A stretch of DNA of 64,000 bases, from assembly GCF_001888185.1 (NCBI RefSeq), contig NZ_CP016364.1:2046001-2110000 (forward strand), in the 5' to 3' direction. Below, piece by piece: positions 36,100 to 46,378 of the stretch. The DNA is from Phaeobacter porticola (GTDB lineage Bacteria > Pseudomonadota > Alphaproteobacteria > Rhodobacterales > Rhodobacteraceae). A model generated the notes under the pieces. The model made no database searches, had not been told where the DNA came from, and saw only the letters and a list, made by a program, of their open reading frames with translations. The position numbers and the translations under genes are program-made. How positions within the stretch are numbered: the first letter of the stretch is position 1; each line of letters begins with the position of its first letter.

Positions 36100-37224
36100 T
36101 CAGTCGCCCTGCGCCTCGGACCGGCTTTTGCCGGAGACATTCATCGCCAGCGTCGCCCCCATGAACCCATCCAGATCGCCATCCAGCACACCTTTGGTGT
36201 CAGAGGTCTCATGGCTGGTGCGCAGGTCTTTTACCATCTGATAGGGCTGCAAGACATAGGACCGGATCTGATTGCCCCAACCGGCATCGCCCTTGGCCTC
36301 ATGGGCGGCATTGATGTCGGCGTTGCGGCGGTCCAGCTCCAGCTGATAAAGTCGTGATTTCAGAGCCTTCATGGCGATATCACGGTTCTGGTGCTGCGAT
36401 TTTTCAGACGAAGTCACGACGATGCCGGTCGGCTCATGGGTGATGCGAACCGCAGAATCGGTGGTGTTCACGTGCTGACCACCCGCCCCGGACGAGCGAT
36501 ATGTATCAATGCGAATATCCGATGGGTTCACGTCGATTTCGATATTGTCATCCACAACCGGATACACCCAGACCGAACTGAACGAGGTGTGCCGCTTGGC
36601 GGCGGAATCATAGGGCGAAATCCGCACCAGACGGTGCACACCCGATTCAGACTTCAGCCAACCGTAGGCATTGTGGCCAGAAATCTTATAGGCTGCGGAT
36701 TTGATGCCCGCCTCATCACCAGAACTTTCGGATTGCAGTTCGACTTTGTAGCCTTTCTTCTCGGCCCAGCGAACATACATTCGAGCCAGCATCGACGCCC
36801 AGTCGCAGCTCTCGGTGCCACCGGCACCAGCATTGATCTCAAGAAACGTGTCATTGCTGTCGGCCTCTCCATCCAGAAGCGCCTCCAGTTCTTTCTCGGC
36901 GGCGGTATCCTTCAGCGTCTTCAGCGCGGCCTCAGCGTCAGCGATGACCTCATCGTCTTCTTCCATCTCGCCCAGCTCAATCAGCTCCATATTGTCGCTG
37001 AGATCCTGTTTGATGGATTTATAGGTATCGATGGCATCGACCAGCATCTGCCGATCCCGCATCAAGGCCTGCGCCGCATCCGCGTCATCCCATAGGTTGG
37101 GGTCCTCGACCCGCGCATTGAACTCTTCCAGACGGAACTCGGCGGTCTCCCAATCCAGACGCTGTGCCAAAAGCTCCAGCGACTTTTCGATATCGGCCAC
37201 GATGTTCTGAGTTTCGGCGCGCAT
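36100..37224 (-). CDS. prfB: Peptide chain release factor 2
   Basis: A 374-aa release factor for UGA and UAA stops. The GGQ hydrolysis motif lies in [20 protein letters not shown]; the stop-codon recognition tripeptide site reads SPY ([15 protein letters not shown]) where the E. coli factor has SPF. The reading frame is continuous from the ATG at 37224 (AAGGGA upstream), so there is no programmed +1 frameshift around codon 25. A self-regulated frameshift control, known in many bacteria, is therefore absent here. Confidence 0.95.
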   Translation of the reverse strand: MRAETQNIVADIEKSLELLAQRLDWETAEFRLEEFNARVEDPNLWDDADAAQALMRDRQMLVDAIDTYKSIKQDLSDNMELIELGEMEEDDEVIADAEAALKTLKDTAAEKELEALLDGEADSNDTFLEINAGAGGTESCDWASMLARMYVRWAEKKGYKVELQSESSGDEAGIKSAAYKISGHNAYGWLKSESGVHRLVRISPYDSAAKRHTSFSSVWVYPVVDDNIEIDVNPSDIRIDTYRSSGAGGQHVNTTDSAVRITHEPTGIVVTSSEKSQHQNRDIAMKALKSRLYQLELDRRNADINAAHEAKGDAGWGNQIRSYVLQPYQMVKDLRTSHETSDTKGVLDGDLDGFMGATLAMNVSGKSRSEAQGD

Positions 37225-37387
37225 GGCAATCCCTTGAATTCACGTATCAGGCCTGCGTGATAAACCACCCGCGCCCTGCGGGCAAGCAGACGCGCAGTCC
37301 CGGGGGCAATTGCCGTGCCAGAAATGAAACGAGCGGGGCCGCTGCTGCGCTCCCCGCCAGATTAATATTCGGCACTGAACCGCTAGG

Positions 37388-39889
37388 TTAGTACAAGCCA
37401 CCCGAACTGATGGTGCCAAAGGTTGCCTTTGGCCCCAGCACGGCAGTGCCACCATCAGATGTAGTCACACGGCGGCCGGATTGTGCGGCTTCCTCAAACA
37501 GTGGCAGGTTGGACCCCATGGCAAAGCCACCGTCAAAAGCCAGACCAAAGATCGGCTCAGCGCCGTCGCGGAAGTATTCCGCCACAACATTCGCGCCAGA
37601 CGCCGCATCAGCCAGACGCGCACCGGTAAAGCGATCAATCTTGATGAAATGACCGCCCTCGGGCACCGCGAACTTACCCCCGCCATATTTGGCAGTCGCT
37701 TTTTTCATGAACTGTTGGAACACCGGGCCACACATGGTGCCACCATAGGCCCCGCGCCCCATCGGACGGGGCTGGTCATAGCCCATGTAGCAGCCGGCAA
37801 CGATATTCGAGGTAAAGCCCACGAACCACACATCCCGCGAGTCGTTGGTTGTGCCGGTCTTGCCAGCCGTTGGAACCGGCAGGTCGATCACGCTGGAGGC
37901 CGTGCCGCGATCCACAACACCCCGCATCATGGAGGTTAGCTGATAGGCCGTAATCGGGTCCATCACCTGTTCGCGGTTGTCCACGATCCGCGGCGCCTGT
38001 CCGGCGGCCAGCGCGGGCGAAGCACAGTCAACGCAATCCCGGTCGTCATGGCGATAAATCGTCTCGCCCCGACGGTCCTGGATCCGGTCAACCAGTGTTG
38101 GCTGAACCCGCTCACCACCATTGGCAAACATCGCGTAGGCCGCCACCATCTTATAGAGTGTGGTTTCTTCCGCCCCCAGTGAGTTGGCCAGAAACGCACC
38201 CATATTGTTGTAGACGCCAAAACGTTCCGCATAACCCGCAACCACTTCCATGCCGACTTCCTGCGCCAGACGGATGGTCATCAGGTTCCGGCTCATCTCG
38301 ATTCCGGTGCGCAGCGGAGTCGGGCCGTAGAACTTGTTCGACGAGTTTTTCGGACGCCACAGCCCCTGCGGCGTGTTGATCTCAATCGGCGCATCCACGA
38401 CGATTGTGGCAGGGCTATAGCCGCTGTCCAGCGCTGCCGCGTAGACAAAGGGTTTGAAGCTGGACCCCGGCTGGCGCTGCGCCTGTGTGGCGCGATTGAA
38501 CACCGAATGCTGATAGGAGAACCCACCCTGCATGGCCAGAACGCGGCCTGTATTCACATCCATCGCGACAAAGCCACCCTGGACCTCGGGCACCTGACGC
38601 AGCGACCAATGTTGCAGTGCGCCGTCCTTCTCGACCGCCTGGACAAGCACCACATCACCAGCGGAAATATTGTCCTTGAAGCTGCCTTTCATCCATTTGA
38701 TATCCGAGCGCGGGACCGATCCGATCTCAGCCAGCTCTTCGATCCCCACACGCAGGCTCTGGTCGCCGACCTCCAGCGCCACCGCCGGATGCCACTTGCC
38801 GCCCAGATCAATGTCGCGGGGCACCGAGGCGTTGCTCAACGCCGCACGCCAGCTCTCTTCCGAGGCCAACGCCTCCGCATCAAGGGTCACACCGGTGCCG
38901 CGCCAGTTCCCGCGCGACCGGTCGTATTTCTCAAGCCCTCCGCGCAGGGCGACGGCAGCTTCGGTCTGCATTTCCTCGTCGATAGTGGCCCGCACAGTAA
39001 AACCACCAGTAAAGAATTCCCCTTCGCCAAAGTCCTCCGACAGCTGGCGGCGGATTTCATCAGTGAAGTAGTCTCGCGGCGGCAGCGCGGTGCGGAAACT
39101 GTCAAAATCACCATTCTGGACCGAGCGCAGCGGCTGATCGACCTCGACCTTGTAAACCGCATCAGAGATATAGCCGTTTTCGCGCATTTCACGCAGCACG
39201 TAGTTGCGGCGGTTCAGCAAGCGCTGTTTCTGACGCACCGGGTGGTAGTCCGAAGGCGCTTTGGGCATCGATGCCAGGGTCGCGGCTTCATGCGGGGTCA
39301 GTTCGCTCAGCGTCTTGTTGAAATACGTCTGCGCCGCAGCTGTCACCCCATAGGAGTTTTGACCCAGAAAGATCTCGTTCATGTAGAGCTCTAGGATCTT
39401 GTCTTTGCTCAGCGTTTCCTCAAGCCGGGAGGCGAGGATCAGTTCCTTGACCTTGCGCTCTGCCTTGCGGTCGCCGGACAGAAGAAAGTTTTTCATCACC
39501 TGCTGCGTGATCGTGGAGGCGCCGCGCACATTCGATCCACGCGACCGCACCGCCTCAACCGCCGCAGCGGCAATACCGCGCATGTCATAGCCGTTGTGAC
39601 TGTAGAAATTCTTATCCTCGGCCGAGATAAAAGCCTGTTTCACCAGATCGGGAATCTCCTCCGACGGGGTGAACAGGCGGCGTTCCTGGGCAAATTCGTC
39701 AATCAGCGCCCCTTCGCCGGAGTAGATCCGACTGATGGTCGGCGGCTGATACTGCGCCAGGGATTCGTGGCTGGGCAGATCCCGGCCATAGATCCAGAAC
39801 ACCGCACCAATGGTCAGGGCAATCATTGCGATGCCCAGCGTGATGGTGCTGAAGATGGAACCAAAGAACGATAGAATAAATCTGACCAC
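37388..39889 (-). CDS. mrcA: Penicillin-binding protein 1A
   Basis: An 833-aa bifunctional peptidoglycan synthase starting at GTG. TM anchor at about 4-32; GT51 transglycosylase domain with AFISAEDKNFYSHNGYD, GASTITQQVMKNFLL and LELYMNEIFLGQNSYG; an OB-like insert; transpeptidase domain with the catalytic Ser in PGSSFKPFVY, the SRN motif (EMSRNLMTI) and KTG (GKTGTTNDSRD). Acts at the inner membrane in the periplasm. Located downstream of an amiC-type amidase, a common pairing in alphaproteobacteria. Confidence 0.94.
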   Translation of the reverse strand: MVRFILSFFGSIFSTITLGIAMIALTIGAVFWIYGRDLPSHESLAQYQPPTISRIYSGEGALIDEFAQERRLFTPSEEIPDLVKQAFISAEDKNFYSHNGYDMRGIAAAAVEAVRSRGSNVRGASTITQQVMKNFLLSGDRKAERKVKELILASRLEETLSKDKILELYMNEIFLGQNSYGVTAAAQTYFNKTLSELTPHEAATLASMPKAPSDYHPVRQKQRLLNRRNYVLREMRENGYISDAVYKVEVDQPLRSVQNGDFDSFRTALPPRDYFTDEIRRQLSEDFGEGEFFTGGFTVRATIDEEMQTEAAVALRGGLEKYDRSRGNWRGTGVTLDAEALASEESWRAALSNASVPRDIDLGGKWHPAVALEVGDQSLRVGIEELAEIGSVPRSDIKWMKGSFKDNISAGDVVLVQAVEKDGALQHWSLRQVPEVQGGFVAMDVNTGRVLAMQGGFSYQHSVFNRATQAQRQPGSSFKPFVYAAALDSGYSPATIVVDAPIEINTPQGLWRPKNSSNKFYGPTPLRTGIEMSRNLMTIRLAQEVGMEVVAGYAERFGVYNNMGAFLANSLGAEETTLYKMVAAYAMFANGGERVQPTLVDRIQDRRGETIYRHDDRDCVDCASPALAAGQAPRIVDNREQVMDPITAYQLTSMMRGVVDRGTASSVIDLPVPTAGKTGTTNDSRDVWFVGFTSNIVAGCYMGYDQPRPMGRGAYGGTMCGPVFQQFMKKATAKYGGGKFAVPEGGHFIKIDRFTGARLADAASGANVVAEYFRDGAEPIFGLAFDGGFAMGSNLPLFEEAAQSGRRVTTSDGGTAVLGPKATFGTISSGGLY

Positions 39890-40085
39890 TGTAGAGCCTT
39901 TCTCGCGCAGTGCCGCCTATATAGGTGCAGTGGCGCGTGGGGTCAAAACGGGAAACGGCATATTGATGCCGCTGGTCCCGATAAAACAGGGGGAAAGCCC
40001 CGACGGCAGTCCCCGGATCCAAACGTCTGAGCCGGCGCCTCGGTTCCCGCAACGCAGCGCCATGTCTGCACCGATCACCAAGGGT

Positions 40086-41360
40086 TTACTGGCGCACCAA
40101 GGAGCGCGAGGATTCATCCGCGATCCGCCAGGACAACAACCCGTTCAAAATGCCACGCGCGGTGTTTTCGCGCCAGGCAGCATCCATCAGATTGGCCAGA
40201 TCACGCGGGCTGGACAGAAAGCCGATTTCGACCAGAACCGACGGAATGTCTGCTGATTTTAGCACAGAAAATCCGGCTTCGCGCAGCGGTCGGCGATTCA
40301 TTGCCCCGCCTTGTGCCTTGAGGCCCGACACCATCGCCCCTGCCAGCGCTTCGCTGCGAGGGTGGGTTTCCAGGCGCGCCAGATCCAATAGCACATCAGT
40401 CACCCGATCATCCGCCTGGCTCAGGTCGGTCCCCGCAAGCAGATCGCCCCGCTCGTGCCGCTCGACCAGCGTGGCCGATGCCGCGTCAGACGCATCCTTG
40501 GACAGAACATAGACGGTGGTGCCATGCGCCAGCCCCTCAGAGAGACTGTCGGCATGGAGGGACAGGAACAGATCCGCCTTGGCCTGATGAGCCAGTGCAA
40601 TCCGCCGCTCAAGCGAGACAAAATAATCGTCGTCGCGCGTCAGCTGCACATTGAATTGCCCCGAACGAACCAGCATTTCTCCCAGTTCGATGGCGAATTG
40701 CAGCATCAGATCTTTTTCCTGCACCAGCCGCCCCTGAATGAAGGCCTCTGCGCCAGGGTCAATGCCGCCATGGCCGGGATCAATCACCACCAGCAAAGGC
40801 GCCAGCGAATCCCTGGCGTCCCGTGTCAGCATCGGCGTGGGTGCAGGCAGATCCCAACGTGCATCATTGGGCGCGCCTGTGTGCGCGGCAAATTCCTCCG
40901 CAGTGGTATCACGCAGCGCCACCGTCAGCCGGGCGTCAGCGGTCACCGGATCAACATTCATAGCCGCCGTCTCGATCTGCATCGGGCGCGCCAACTCTAG
41001 CACCAGGCGGGACCAACCCGGCACATAGGTGCCGAATTGCGCGGCCTTGATCCCATCGTCGGTGATCAGTGTCTCGGCCTCCAGCCCGCCCCAATCGACT
41101 TCCTGAAAGTCCATGACCACGCGGGGTGGCCCATCCAGTGTGAACAATCGATACGGCACCCCCTGGCTCAGCCCCAGCGTCAGCCCCGCGCCGCTGCGGC
41201 TATCCTTAGCCGAGGTCTGCGCCACCTCGATCCGGGCAAGACCGCTAAAGCCCTGTCCGCCAACCTGCGCCAGCGCCTGCGTTGTCCCACCCGTGATCGC
41301 AAGTGCACTGCCCGCAACCAGCGCTGCGGTCAGAATAATCTTCAGCCCGTTCATGCCCAT
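40086..41360 (-). CDS. amiC: N-acetylmuramoyl-L-alanine amidase (AmiC type)
   Basis: A 424-aa periplasmic enzyme. The signal peptide spans about residues 1-31 (LKIILTAALVAGSALAITGG to QALAQ), then an AMIN domain (IEVAQTSAKDSRSGAGLTLGL) for septal targeting and an Amidase_3 domain: VVIDPGHGGIDPGAE (first zinc His), the ligand-bearing QEKDL stretch with Glu, and LFLSLHADS (second His). It cleaves the stem peptide from glycan during cell separation. The upstream open frame to 41489 is not needed; the start could also be the ATG six bases later. It is followed by mrcA. Confidence 0.9.
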   Translation of the reverse strand: MGMNGLKIILTAALVAGSALAITGGTTQALAQVGGQGFSGLARIEVAQTSAKDSRSGAGLTLGLSQGVPYRLFTLDGPPRVVMDFQEVDWGGLEAETLITDDGIKAAQFGTYVPGWSRLVLELARPMQIETAAMNVDPVTADARLTVALRDTTAEEFAAHTGAPNDARWDLPAPTPMLTRDARDSLAPLLVVIDPGHGGIDPGAEAFIQGRLVQEKDLMLQFAIELGEMLVRSGQFNVQLTRDDDYFVSLERRIALAHQAKADLFLSLHADSLSEGLAHGTTVYVLSKDASDAASATLVERHERGDLLAGTDLSQADDRVTDVLLDLARLETHPRSEALAGAMVSGLKAQGGAMNRRPLREAGFSVLKSADIPSVLVEIGFLSSPRDLANLMDAAWRENTARGILNGLLSWRIADESSRSLVRQ

Positions 41361-41548
41361 CGGTCCGCCCGTATCCCGGCCGCCACCCGATGTGAACGGC
41401 CCGTATTCATGTCCATTGCGTGAAACGCCCTGCCTGTCACTGTCTAGTTTGCCTCGGTCGCATCCGCCGTGCATCCGTATTATGGCCACAGTCTATGCCA
41501 AGGCCATGACCCTTTGCCAGCCTCGGCTGCATGCGGCCACTTAGCAGC

Positions 41549-42694
41549 TCAACCGCGCCGCTCCATAAAGGCTTTGAGCCGCGTCAGGCCCTCCTCGATA
41601 TCGGCGGTGGCGCGCGCATAGGAAAACCGCAATGTGGTCGCGCCGCGTTTGGGATCAAAATCCAGCCCCGGCGTCACTGCCACCCCGGCCTCGTCCAGAA
41701 TTTCCTTGGCGAAGGCGCGGCTGTCATTGGTCAGCTCAGACACATCCGCATAGACGTAGAATGCCCCATCCGGTGGCGCGATCCGATCAAAGCCTGCCTT
41801 TAGCAGTCCTTCCAGCATCAGCGCACGATTGCGTGCGTAAACGGCGAGATTGCCCTCCAGCTCTTCGCGGCAATCCATCGCCGCCAAGGCCGCCACCTGA
41901 CTTGCATGGGGCGCACAGATGAACATGTTCTGCGCGATGCGTTCGACCACCCGCACGTGATCCTCCGGCACCACCATCCAACCCACACGCCAGCCTGTCA
42001 TGGAGAAATACTTGGAAAACGAATTGATCACATAGCAGTCATCGGTCACCTCAAGCGCTGTGACCGCCTTCGCCTCATATTCGATGCCGTGATAAATCTC
42101 GTCCGAGATAAACGCCGCCCCCTGCCCCTGTGCCGCGCCGATCAAGGCTGCCATCGCAGGTTTGTCCAGCATGGTGCCGGTGGGATTGGCCGGTGAGGCC
42201 ACCATCAACCCCGCCAGATCCAACCCTTCAAGATCCTGCGGCACCGGTTGCAGGCGGTGATCCAGCGAGGTTTCGATATCCACCGGTGTCAGCCCCAGCG
42301 CATGCAGGATCTGACGGTAGGATGGATAGCCCGGCGCGCCGATGCCCACCCGGTCGCCACTGTCAAACAGCGCCGTAAAGCTGAGCAGAAACGCCCCGGA
42401 TGATCCGGGAGTAATCACCACCCGTTCCGGGTTCAGATCAACATTATACCATTCGCCATACAACTGTGCGATCCGTTTGCGCAGCGCGGGCAGACCCAGC
42501 GCCACAGTGTAGCCCAAGCTGTCGTGATCCAAGGCCTTGGCCAGCGCCTCTCGTGCGGCAACAGGCGCGCCAGTGGATGGCTGACCCACCTCCATATGGA
42601 TAATGTGGCGCCCCGCGTCTTCGGCGCGGCGGGCGGCCTCCATGACATCCATCACAATGAAGGGATCGACGTTGGACCGGCTTGAGTTTCGCAT
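41549..42694 (-). CDS. PLP-dependent aminotransferase, class I/II
   Basis: A 381-aa fold-type I aminotransferase. The start at 42694 (MRNSSRSNVDPF) has GGGAGA upstream; the open frame to 42946 runs into the divergent protease gene. The PLP lysine is in YVINSFSKYFSMTGWRVGW, the N-D pair in VASPANPTG and FISDEIYHGIEY, and the C-terminal Arg in ATTLRFSYA. The family includes aspartate and aromatic aminotransferases; the substrate is not determined. Its start lies only about 20 bases from the divergent M48 protease start. Confidence 0.88.
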   Translation of the reverse strand: MRNSSRSNVDPFIVMDVMEAARRAEDAGRHIIHMEVGQPSTGAPVAAREALAKALDHDSLGYTVALGLPALRKRIAQLYGEWYNVDLNPERVVITPGSSGAFLLSFTALFDSGDRVGIGAPGYPSYRQILHALGLTPVDIETSLDHRLQPVPQDLEGLDLAGLMVASPANPTGTMLDKPAMAALIGAAQGQGAAFISDEIYHGIEYEAKAVTALEVTDDCYVINSFSKYFSMTGWRVGWMVVPEDHVRVVERIAQNMFICAPHASQVAALAAMDCREELEGNLAVYARNRALMLEGLLKAGFDRIAPPDGAFYVYADVSELTNDSRAFAKEILDEAGVAVTPGLDFDPKRGATTLRFSYARATADIEEGLTRLKAFMERRG

Positions 42695-42716
42695 GTTGAT
42701 CTCCCATGGTGCGGCC

Positions 42717-44081
42717 ATGACCTTTGACCGCTTCTCCCGCCTCGCGTCAATCCCGGCTCTGGCCCTTGCCGCGCTCTGTTTCGTCGCGGGATCCCTGGCG
42801 TCATCCGCGCAGGCAGCCTCGATCTCGCTGCTGCGCGATCCCGATATTGAACGCGGGCTGAATGAACTGGCAGCCCCAGTGCTGCGCGCTGCGGGTCTGA
42901 ATGCGAAACGGGTCCGTGTGCTGGTCGTCAATAACGGCTCTTTCAATGCCTTTGTCGTCGATTCTCAAACGATTTTCATCCATTACGGACTGATCCTAAA
43001 GGTAGATCGCCCCGAGATGCTACAAGCCGTGATCGCCCATGAGGCGGCCCATATCACCAATGGGCATCTGTCGCGGCGGATGCAGAACATGCGTTCGGCC
43101 CGCTCTGCGGCTGGCCTTGGGGCTGCACTTGCGGTGCTTGCTGCCGCCGCTGGCGCAAGTGAGGCCGCAGCCGGTATCGCCCTCGGCACGCAATCCTCCG
43201 CCTTGCGCGGGTTTCTGGCGCACACCCGCGCCGAGGAAGCCTCCGCTGACCGCACCGCCGCAGGCATCTTGCAACGGGCCGGGATCAGCCCGCGCGGGCT
43301 GGTCGATGTCCATAAGATCTTTGCCGGACAAGAGCTGCTGAGCCCGGTCAATCAGGATCCCTACATGCGCTCGCATCCGCTCAGCCGCGACCGCATCCGC
43401 GCCGCCGAAGCCTATCTCGCCAGCCACGGCGACAGCGCCAAACCCGATGCCAATGCGATCTATTGGTTCGCCCGCGTGCGCGGTAAGCTGTCGGCCTTTA
43501 CCCGCTCCCCCAAATGGACCCTGCGCCGGACCACGGATGAGCCTTACAAGGACGTGCGCCTAATGCGAGAGGCCATCGCTCATCATCGGCGCAACAACCT
43601 GAACAAGGCTCTGCGCGCTATCGACGGCGCCATCGCCCTGCGCCCGTCTGATCCCTATTATCAGGAGTTGAAGGGCCAGATCCTGATGGAGAACCGCCGC
43701 TGGCAACCAGCCCTTGCCGCCTATGGCCGAGCCGTTCAGCAGGCGAGGCGTGACCCGCTGATCCTCGCCAGTCTTGGGCGCGCGCAATTGGCCGCAGGCC
43801 AGCCCAAGGCCGCCATCAAATCGCTGGAAGCCGCCCGCGCGCGGGATTTCCGCAATGGCGCCATGCTGCGAGATATGGCGCAGGCCTACGCGAAACTTGG
43901 CCAGTCCGGCATGGCTGCACTGGCCACCGCCGAACGCTATGCGCTACAGGGACGGCTGAAGGACGCCGGGCTACACGCCAAACGCGCCACCGCCCAACTG
44001 CCCACCGGATCCACTGCCTGGCGACGCGCCCAAGACGTGCTGATCGCCGCTGAACAAAACGAAAAAAGGAAATTGAGATGA
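42717..44081 (+). CDS. Periplasmic M48 metalloprotease with TPR repeats (BepA-like)
   Basis: A 454-aa protein: signal peptide (residues 1-33, ending SSAQA), M48 domain with HEAAH (AVIAHEAAHITNGHLSRR) and the third ligand in RAEEASADRTAAGIL, then a C-terminal region of TPR-like helical repeats from about 270 onward (RRNNLNKALRAIDGAIALRPSDPYYQELKGQI...). This is the BepA/YfgC arrangement; E. coli BepA assists outer-membrane protein LptD assembly. The dsbA-like gene overlaps its 3' end by four bases, so they are coupled. Confidence 0.9.
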   Translation: MTFDRFSRLASIPALALAALCFVAGSLASSAQAASISLLRDPDIERGLNELAAPVLRAAGLNAKRVRVLVVNNGSFNAFVVDSQTIFIHYGLILKVDRPEMLQAVIAHEAAHITNGHLSRRMQNMRSARSAAGLGAALAVLAAAAGASEAAAGIALGTQSSALRGFLAHTRAEEASADRTAAGILQRAGISPRGLVDVHKIFAGQELLSPVNQDPYMRSHPLSRDRIRAAEAYLASHGDSAKPDANAIYWFARVRGKLSAFTRSPKWTLRRTTDEPYKDVRLMREAIAHHRRNNLNKALRAIDGAIALRPSDPYYQELKGQILMENRRWQPALAAYGRAVQQARRDPLILASLGRAQLAAGQPKAAIKSLEAARARDFRNGAMLRDMAQAYAKLGQSGMAALATAERYALQGRLKDAGLHAKRATAQLPTGSTAWRRAQDVLIAAEQNEKRKLR

Positions 44082-44851
44082 CCCGTTTGACCCGCCTACC
44101 CGCAGTTTCTGCCGCGGCACTGGCCCTTGGGCTGATCGCCGCCCCAGCTGTTCAGGCGCTGGATCTGAGCAGCATGAGCGCAGATGAACGCGCCGCATTT
44201 GGCGCCGAGGTCCGTGCATATCTGCTGGAAAATCCGGAGGTGATCCTGGAGGCCGTCAACAAGCTGGAACAGCAGCAGGCCGCCGATGAGGCCGCTCGCG
44301 ATGATGCGCTGGTCACTGAAAACCTGACAGCGCTGCATGACGACGGATATTCCTGGGTCGGCGGCAATCCCGATGGCGATATCACCTTGGTGGAATTCAT
44401 GGATTATCGCTGTGGCTACTGCCGCCGCGCCGCGCCCGAGGTCGAACAGCTGGTATCAGGTGACGGCAATATCCGCCTGATCATCAAGGAATTTCCGATC
44501 CTGGGCGAGGCCTCTGTGCTGACCTCCCGCTTTGCCATCGCCACCAGGCTGGTGGCTGGGGATGACGCCTACAAGGACGTCCATGACGCGCTGATCACCC
44601 TCAGCGGCGAACCAAATGAGGGGACATTGCGTCGTCTGGCCGAGGGGCTGGATCTGGATGCCGATGCGATCCTCGCGCGGATGTCCGATCCCGAAATCGC
44701 GCGTCAGCTGCAAGACACCCGCGCGCTGGCCCAGCAGCTGTCGATTTCTGGCACGCCGACCTTTGTGCTGGGGGAGGAGTTGCTGCGGGGCTATCTGCCT
44801 GCCGACCAGATGGAGATCATGGTCGCCGATATTCGCGAAAAACGCAGCTGA
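44078..44851 (+). CDS. DsbA-family thiol-disulfide protein
   Basis: A 257-aa periplasmic protein. Signal peptide to about residue 27 (VQA), an N-terminal helical segment (about 30-75) like the ScsC/DsbG-type dimer arm, then a thioredoxin fold with CGYC at 112-115 (MDYRCGYCRRAAPEVEQL) and the cis-Pro loop SGTPTFVLGEELL. It would oxidise or isomerise disulfides in periplasmic proteins. The start overlaps the protease stop (ATGA). Pairing with a BepA-like protease and LptD maturation is functionally coherent, because LptD needs disulfides. Confidence 0.9.
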   Translation: MTRLTRLPAVSAAALALGLIAAPAVQALDLSSMSADERAAFGAEVRAYLLENPEVILEAVNKLEQQQAADEAARDDALVTENLTALHDDGYSWVGGNPDGDITLVEFMDYRCGYCRRAAPEVEQLVSGDGNIRLIIKEFPILGEASVLTSRFAIATRLVAGDDAYKDVHDALITLSGEPNEGTLRRLAEGLDLDADAILARMSDPEIARQLQDTRALAQQLSISGTPTFVLGEELLRGYLPADQMEIMVADIREKRS

Positions 44852-44894
44852 CCCTTTGGGGCGCAGCGCAGGTCGACCCCAAGCACAGGACCAA

Positions 44895-44942
44895 CTGGGG
44901 GACAACCCCCAGACACAGGGCGAACTGGGGGCCAGCCCCCAG
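44895..44942. repeat. Two tandem CTGGGGG-CCCCCAG hairpins
   Basis: CTGGGGG-ACAA-CCCCCAG at 44895-44912 and CTGGGGG-CCAG-CCCCCAG at 44925-44942, a 30-base period. Such palindromic intergenic elements are frequent in Roseobacter-group genomes. They may act as mRNA 3'-end structures for the dsbA-like gene. Confidence 0.7.
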
Positions 44943-44992
44943 ACCCCCGGAGTATTTCGGGAAAGATGACAGGCGAGACAAACAAAAGAAAG

Positions 44993-45022
44993 AGGGCGCT
45001 GATCTCACCACAGCGCCCTTTT
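44993..45022. terminator. Bidirectional terminator between dsbA-like gene and ispG
   Basis: AGGGCGCT, an 11-base loop, AGCGCCCT followed by TTT on plus; on minus the A-rich left side supplies Ts. It separates convergent transcripts. Confidence 0.8.
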
Positions 45023-45055
45023 GGTCATCTGGTTTGCAGTCTGGTGGCGACGGGC

Positions 45056-46177
45056 CTATTCCGCCGCAGCAGACTCTGCATCCAGCTGAGCTGCCTTTTT
45101 CTCCACCTCTTCGACGATGTGATCCACCATCTGCGCATTGGACATCTTATGGCTGGCCTTACCCGCCAGATAAACCATGCCAGAGCCCGCACCGCCGCCA
45201 GTGAAGCCGACATCCGTCATCAGCGCCTCGCCCGGGCCATTCACCACACAGCCGATGATGCTAAGGCTCATCGGGGTTTTCACATGCTCCAGGCGTTTTT
45301 CGAGCGCCTCCACCGTCTTGATCACATCAAACCCCTGCCGTGCGCAGCTGGGGCAGGAGATGATATTGACGCCGCGGTGGCGTAGGCCGAGGGATTTCAG
45401 GATTTCAAAGCCCACTTTCACCTCTTCCACCGGATCGGCGGAGAGGCTGACCCGCAGGGTGTCACCGATGCCCATCCACAACAGCTGGCCGAGGCCGATA
45501 GCGGACTTGATGGTGCCAGAGACAAAGCCACCCGCCTCGGTGATGCCAAGGTGGATCGGTGCATCAGTCGCCTCAGCCAGTTGTTGATAGGCCGCGGCCG
45601 ACATGAAGACGTCAGAGGCCTTCACCGAGATCTTGAATTCATGGAAATCATGGTCCTGCAGAATGCGGATATGATCGAGGCCCGACTCCACCATCGCCTC
45701 CGGGCAGGGTTCCCCGTATTTGTCGAGGAGGTGCTTTTCAAGCGACCCCGCATTCACACCGATCCGGATGGAACAATTATGATCCTTGGCCGCCCTGATC
45801 ACCTCAGCCACGCGTTTCTCATCACCGATGTTGCCTGGATTGATCCGCAGACAGGCCGCCCCTGCCTCGGCAGCCTCAATCCCGCGCTTGTAATGAAAAT
45901 GGATATCGGCAACGATCGGCACCGGGCTTTCGCGAACGATCTCCTTCAGTGCTTTGGAGGACGCCTCATCCGGGACGGAAACCCGGACGATATCCGCGCC
46001 GGCCTCAGCCGCAGCCTGAATCTGGGCAACTGTTGCCGCAACATCGGTGGTTGGCGTATTGGTCATCGTCTGCACGGCAATCGGCGCGTCGCCTCCAACC
46101 GGCACATTGCCGACATGAATCTGGCGGCTCTTGCGGCGCTCGATATGGCGCCAGGGGCGAATGTGATTGATCGACAT
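45056..46177 (-). CDS. ispG: 4-hydroxy-3-methylbut-2-enyl diphosphate synthase
   Basis: A 373-aa enzyme of the MEP isoprenoid pathway, reducing MEcPP with a [4Fe-4S] cluster. The cluster cysteines are in [12 protein letters not shown] and [12 protein letters not shown]; the N-terminal TIM barrel is seen in [17 protein letters not shown] and [14 protein letters not shown] start at the ATG at 46177 (MSINHIRPW), with GGACC upstream; the extension to 46264 is not conserved. It lies downstream of a RodZ-like gene. Confidence 0.95.
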   Translation of the reverse strand: MSINHIRPWRHIERRKSRQIHVGNVPVGGDAPIAVQTMTNTPTTDVAATVAQIQAAAEAGADIVRVSVPDEASSKALKEIVRESPVPIVADIHFHYKRGIEAAEAGAACLRINPGNIGDEKRVAEVIRAAKDHNCSIRIGVNAGSLEKHLLDKYGEPCPEAMVESGLDHIRILQDHDFHEFKISVKASDVFMSAAAYQQLAEATDAPIHLGITEAGGFVSGTIKSAIGLGQLLWMGIGDTLRVSLSADPVEEVKVGFEILKSLGLRHRGVNIISCPSCARQGFDVIKTVEALEKRLEHVKTPMSLSIIGCVVNGPGEALMTDVGFTGGGAGSGMVYLAGKASHKMSNAQMVDHIVEEVEKKAAQLDAESAAAE

Positions 46178-46378
46178 GGGGTCCGGTCCGCGCTGTTCAG
46201 GGTTCTGGGCATAGATACGCTCTGCGCCCCAAGGCTTCAATGGGGCGCACGCGATCACATGCACAACCGATCAGATGCCGCAGCCTTTGATTGGACAGAC
46301 GAGACAGCACGGCAAAATCGGAGACTTTGGTCCTGCCGCAGCGGCGCAATCAGCACCCGAAATGCACAGCTGATTGAT

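Noticed and set aside
44895-44942. CRISPR-like array
   Set aside because: Only two palindromic units with no unique spacers of constant size; no cas genes in the window.
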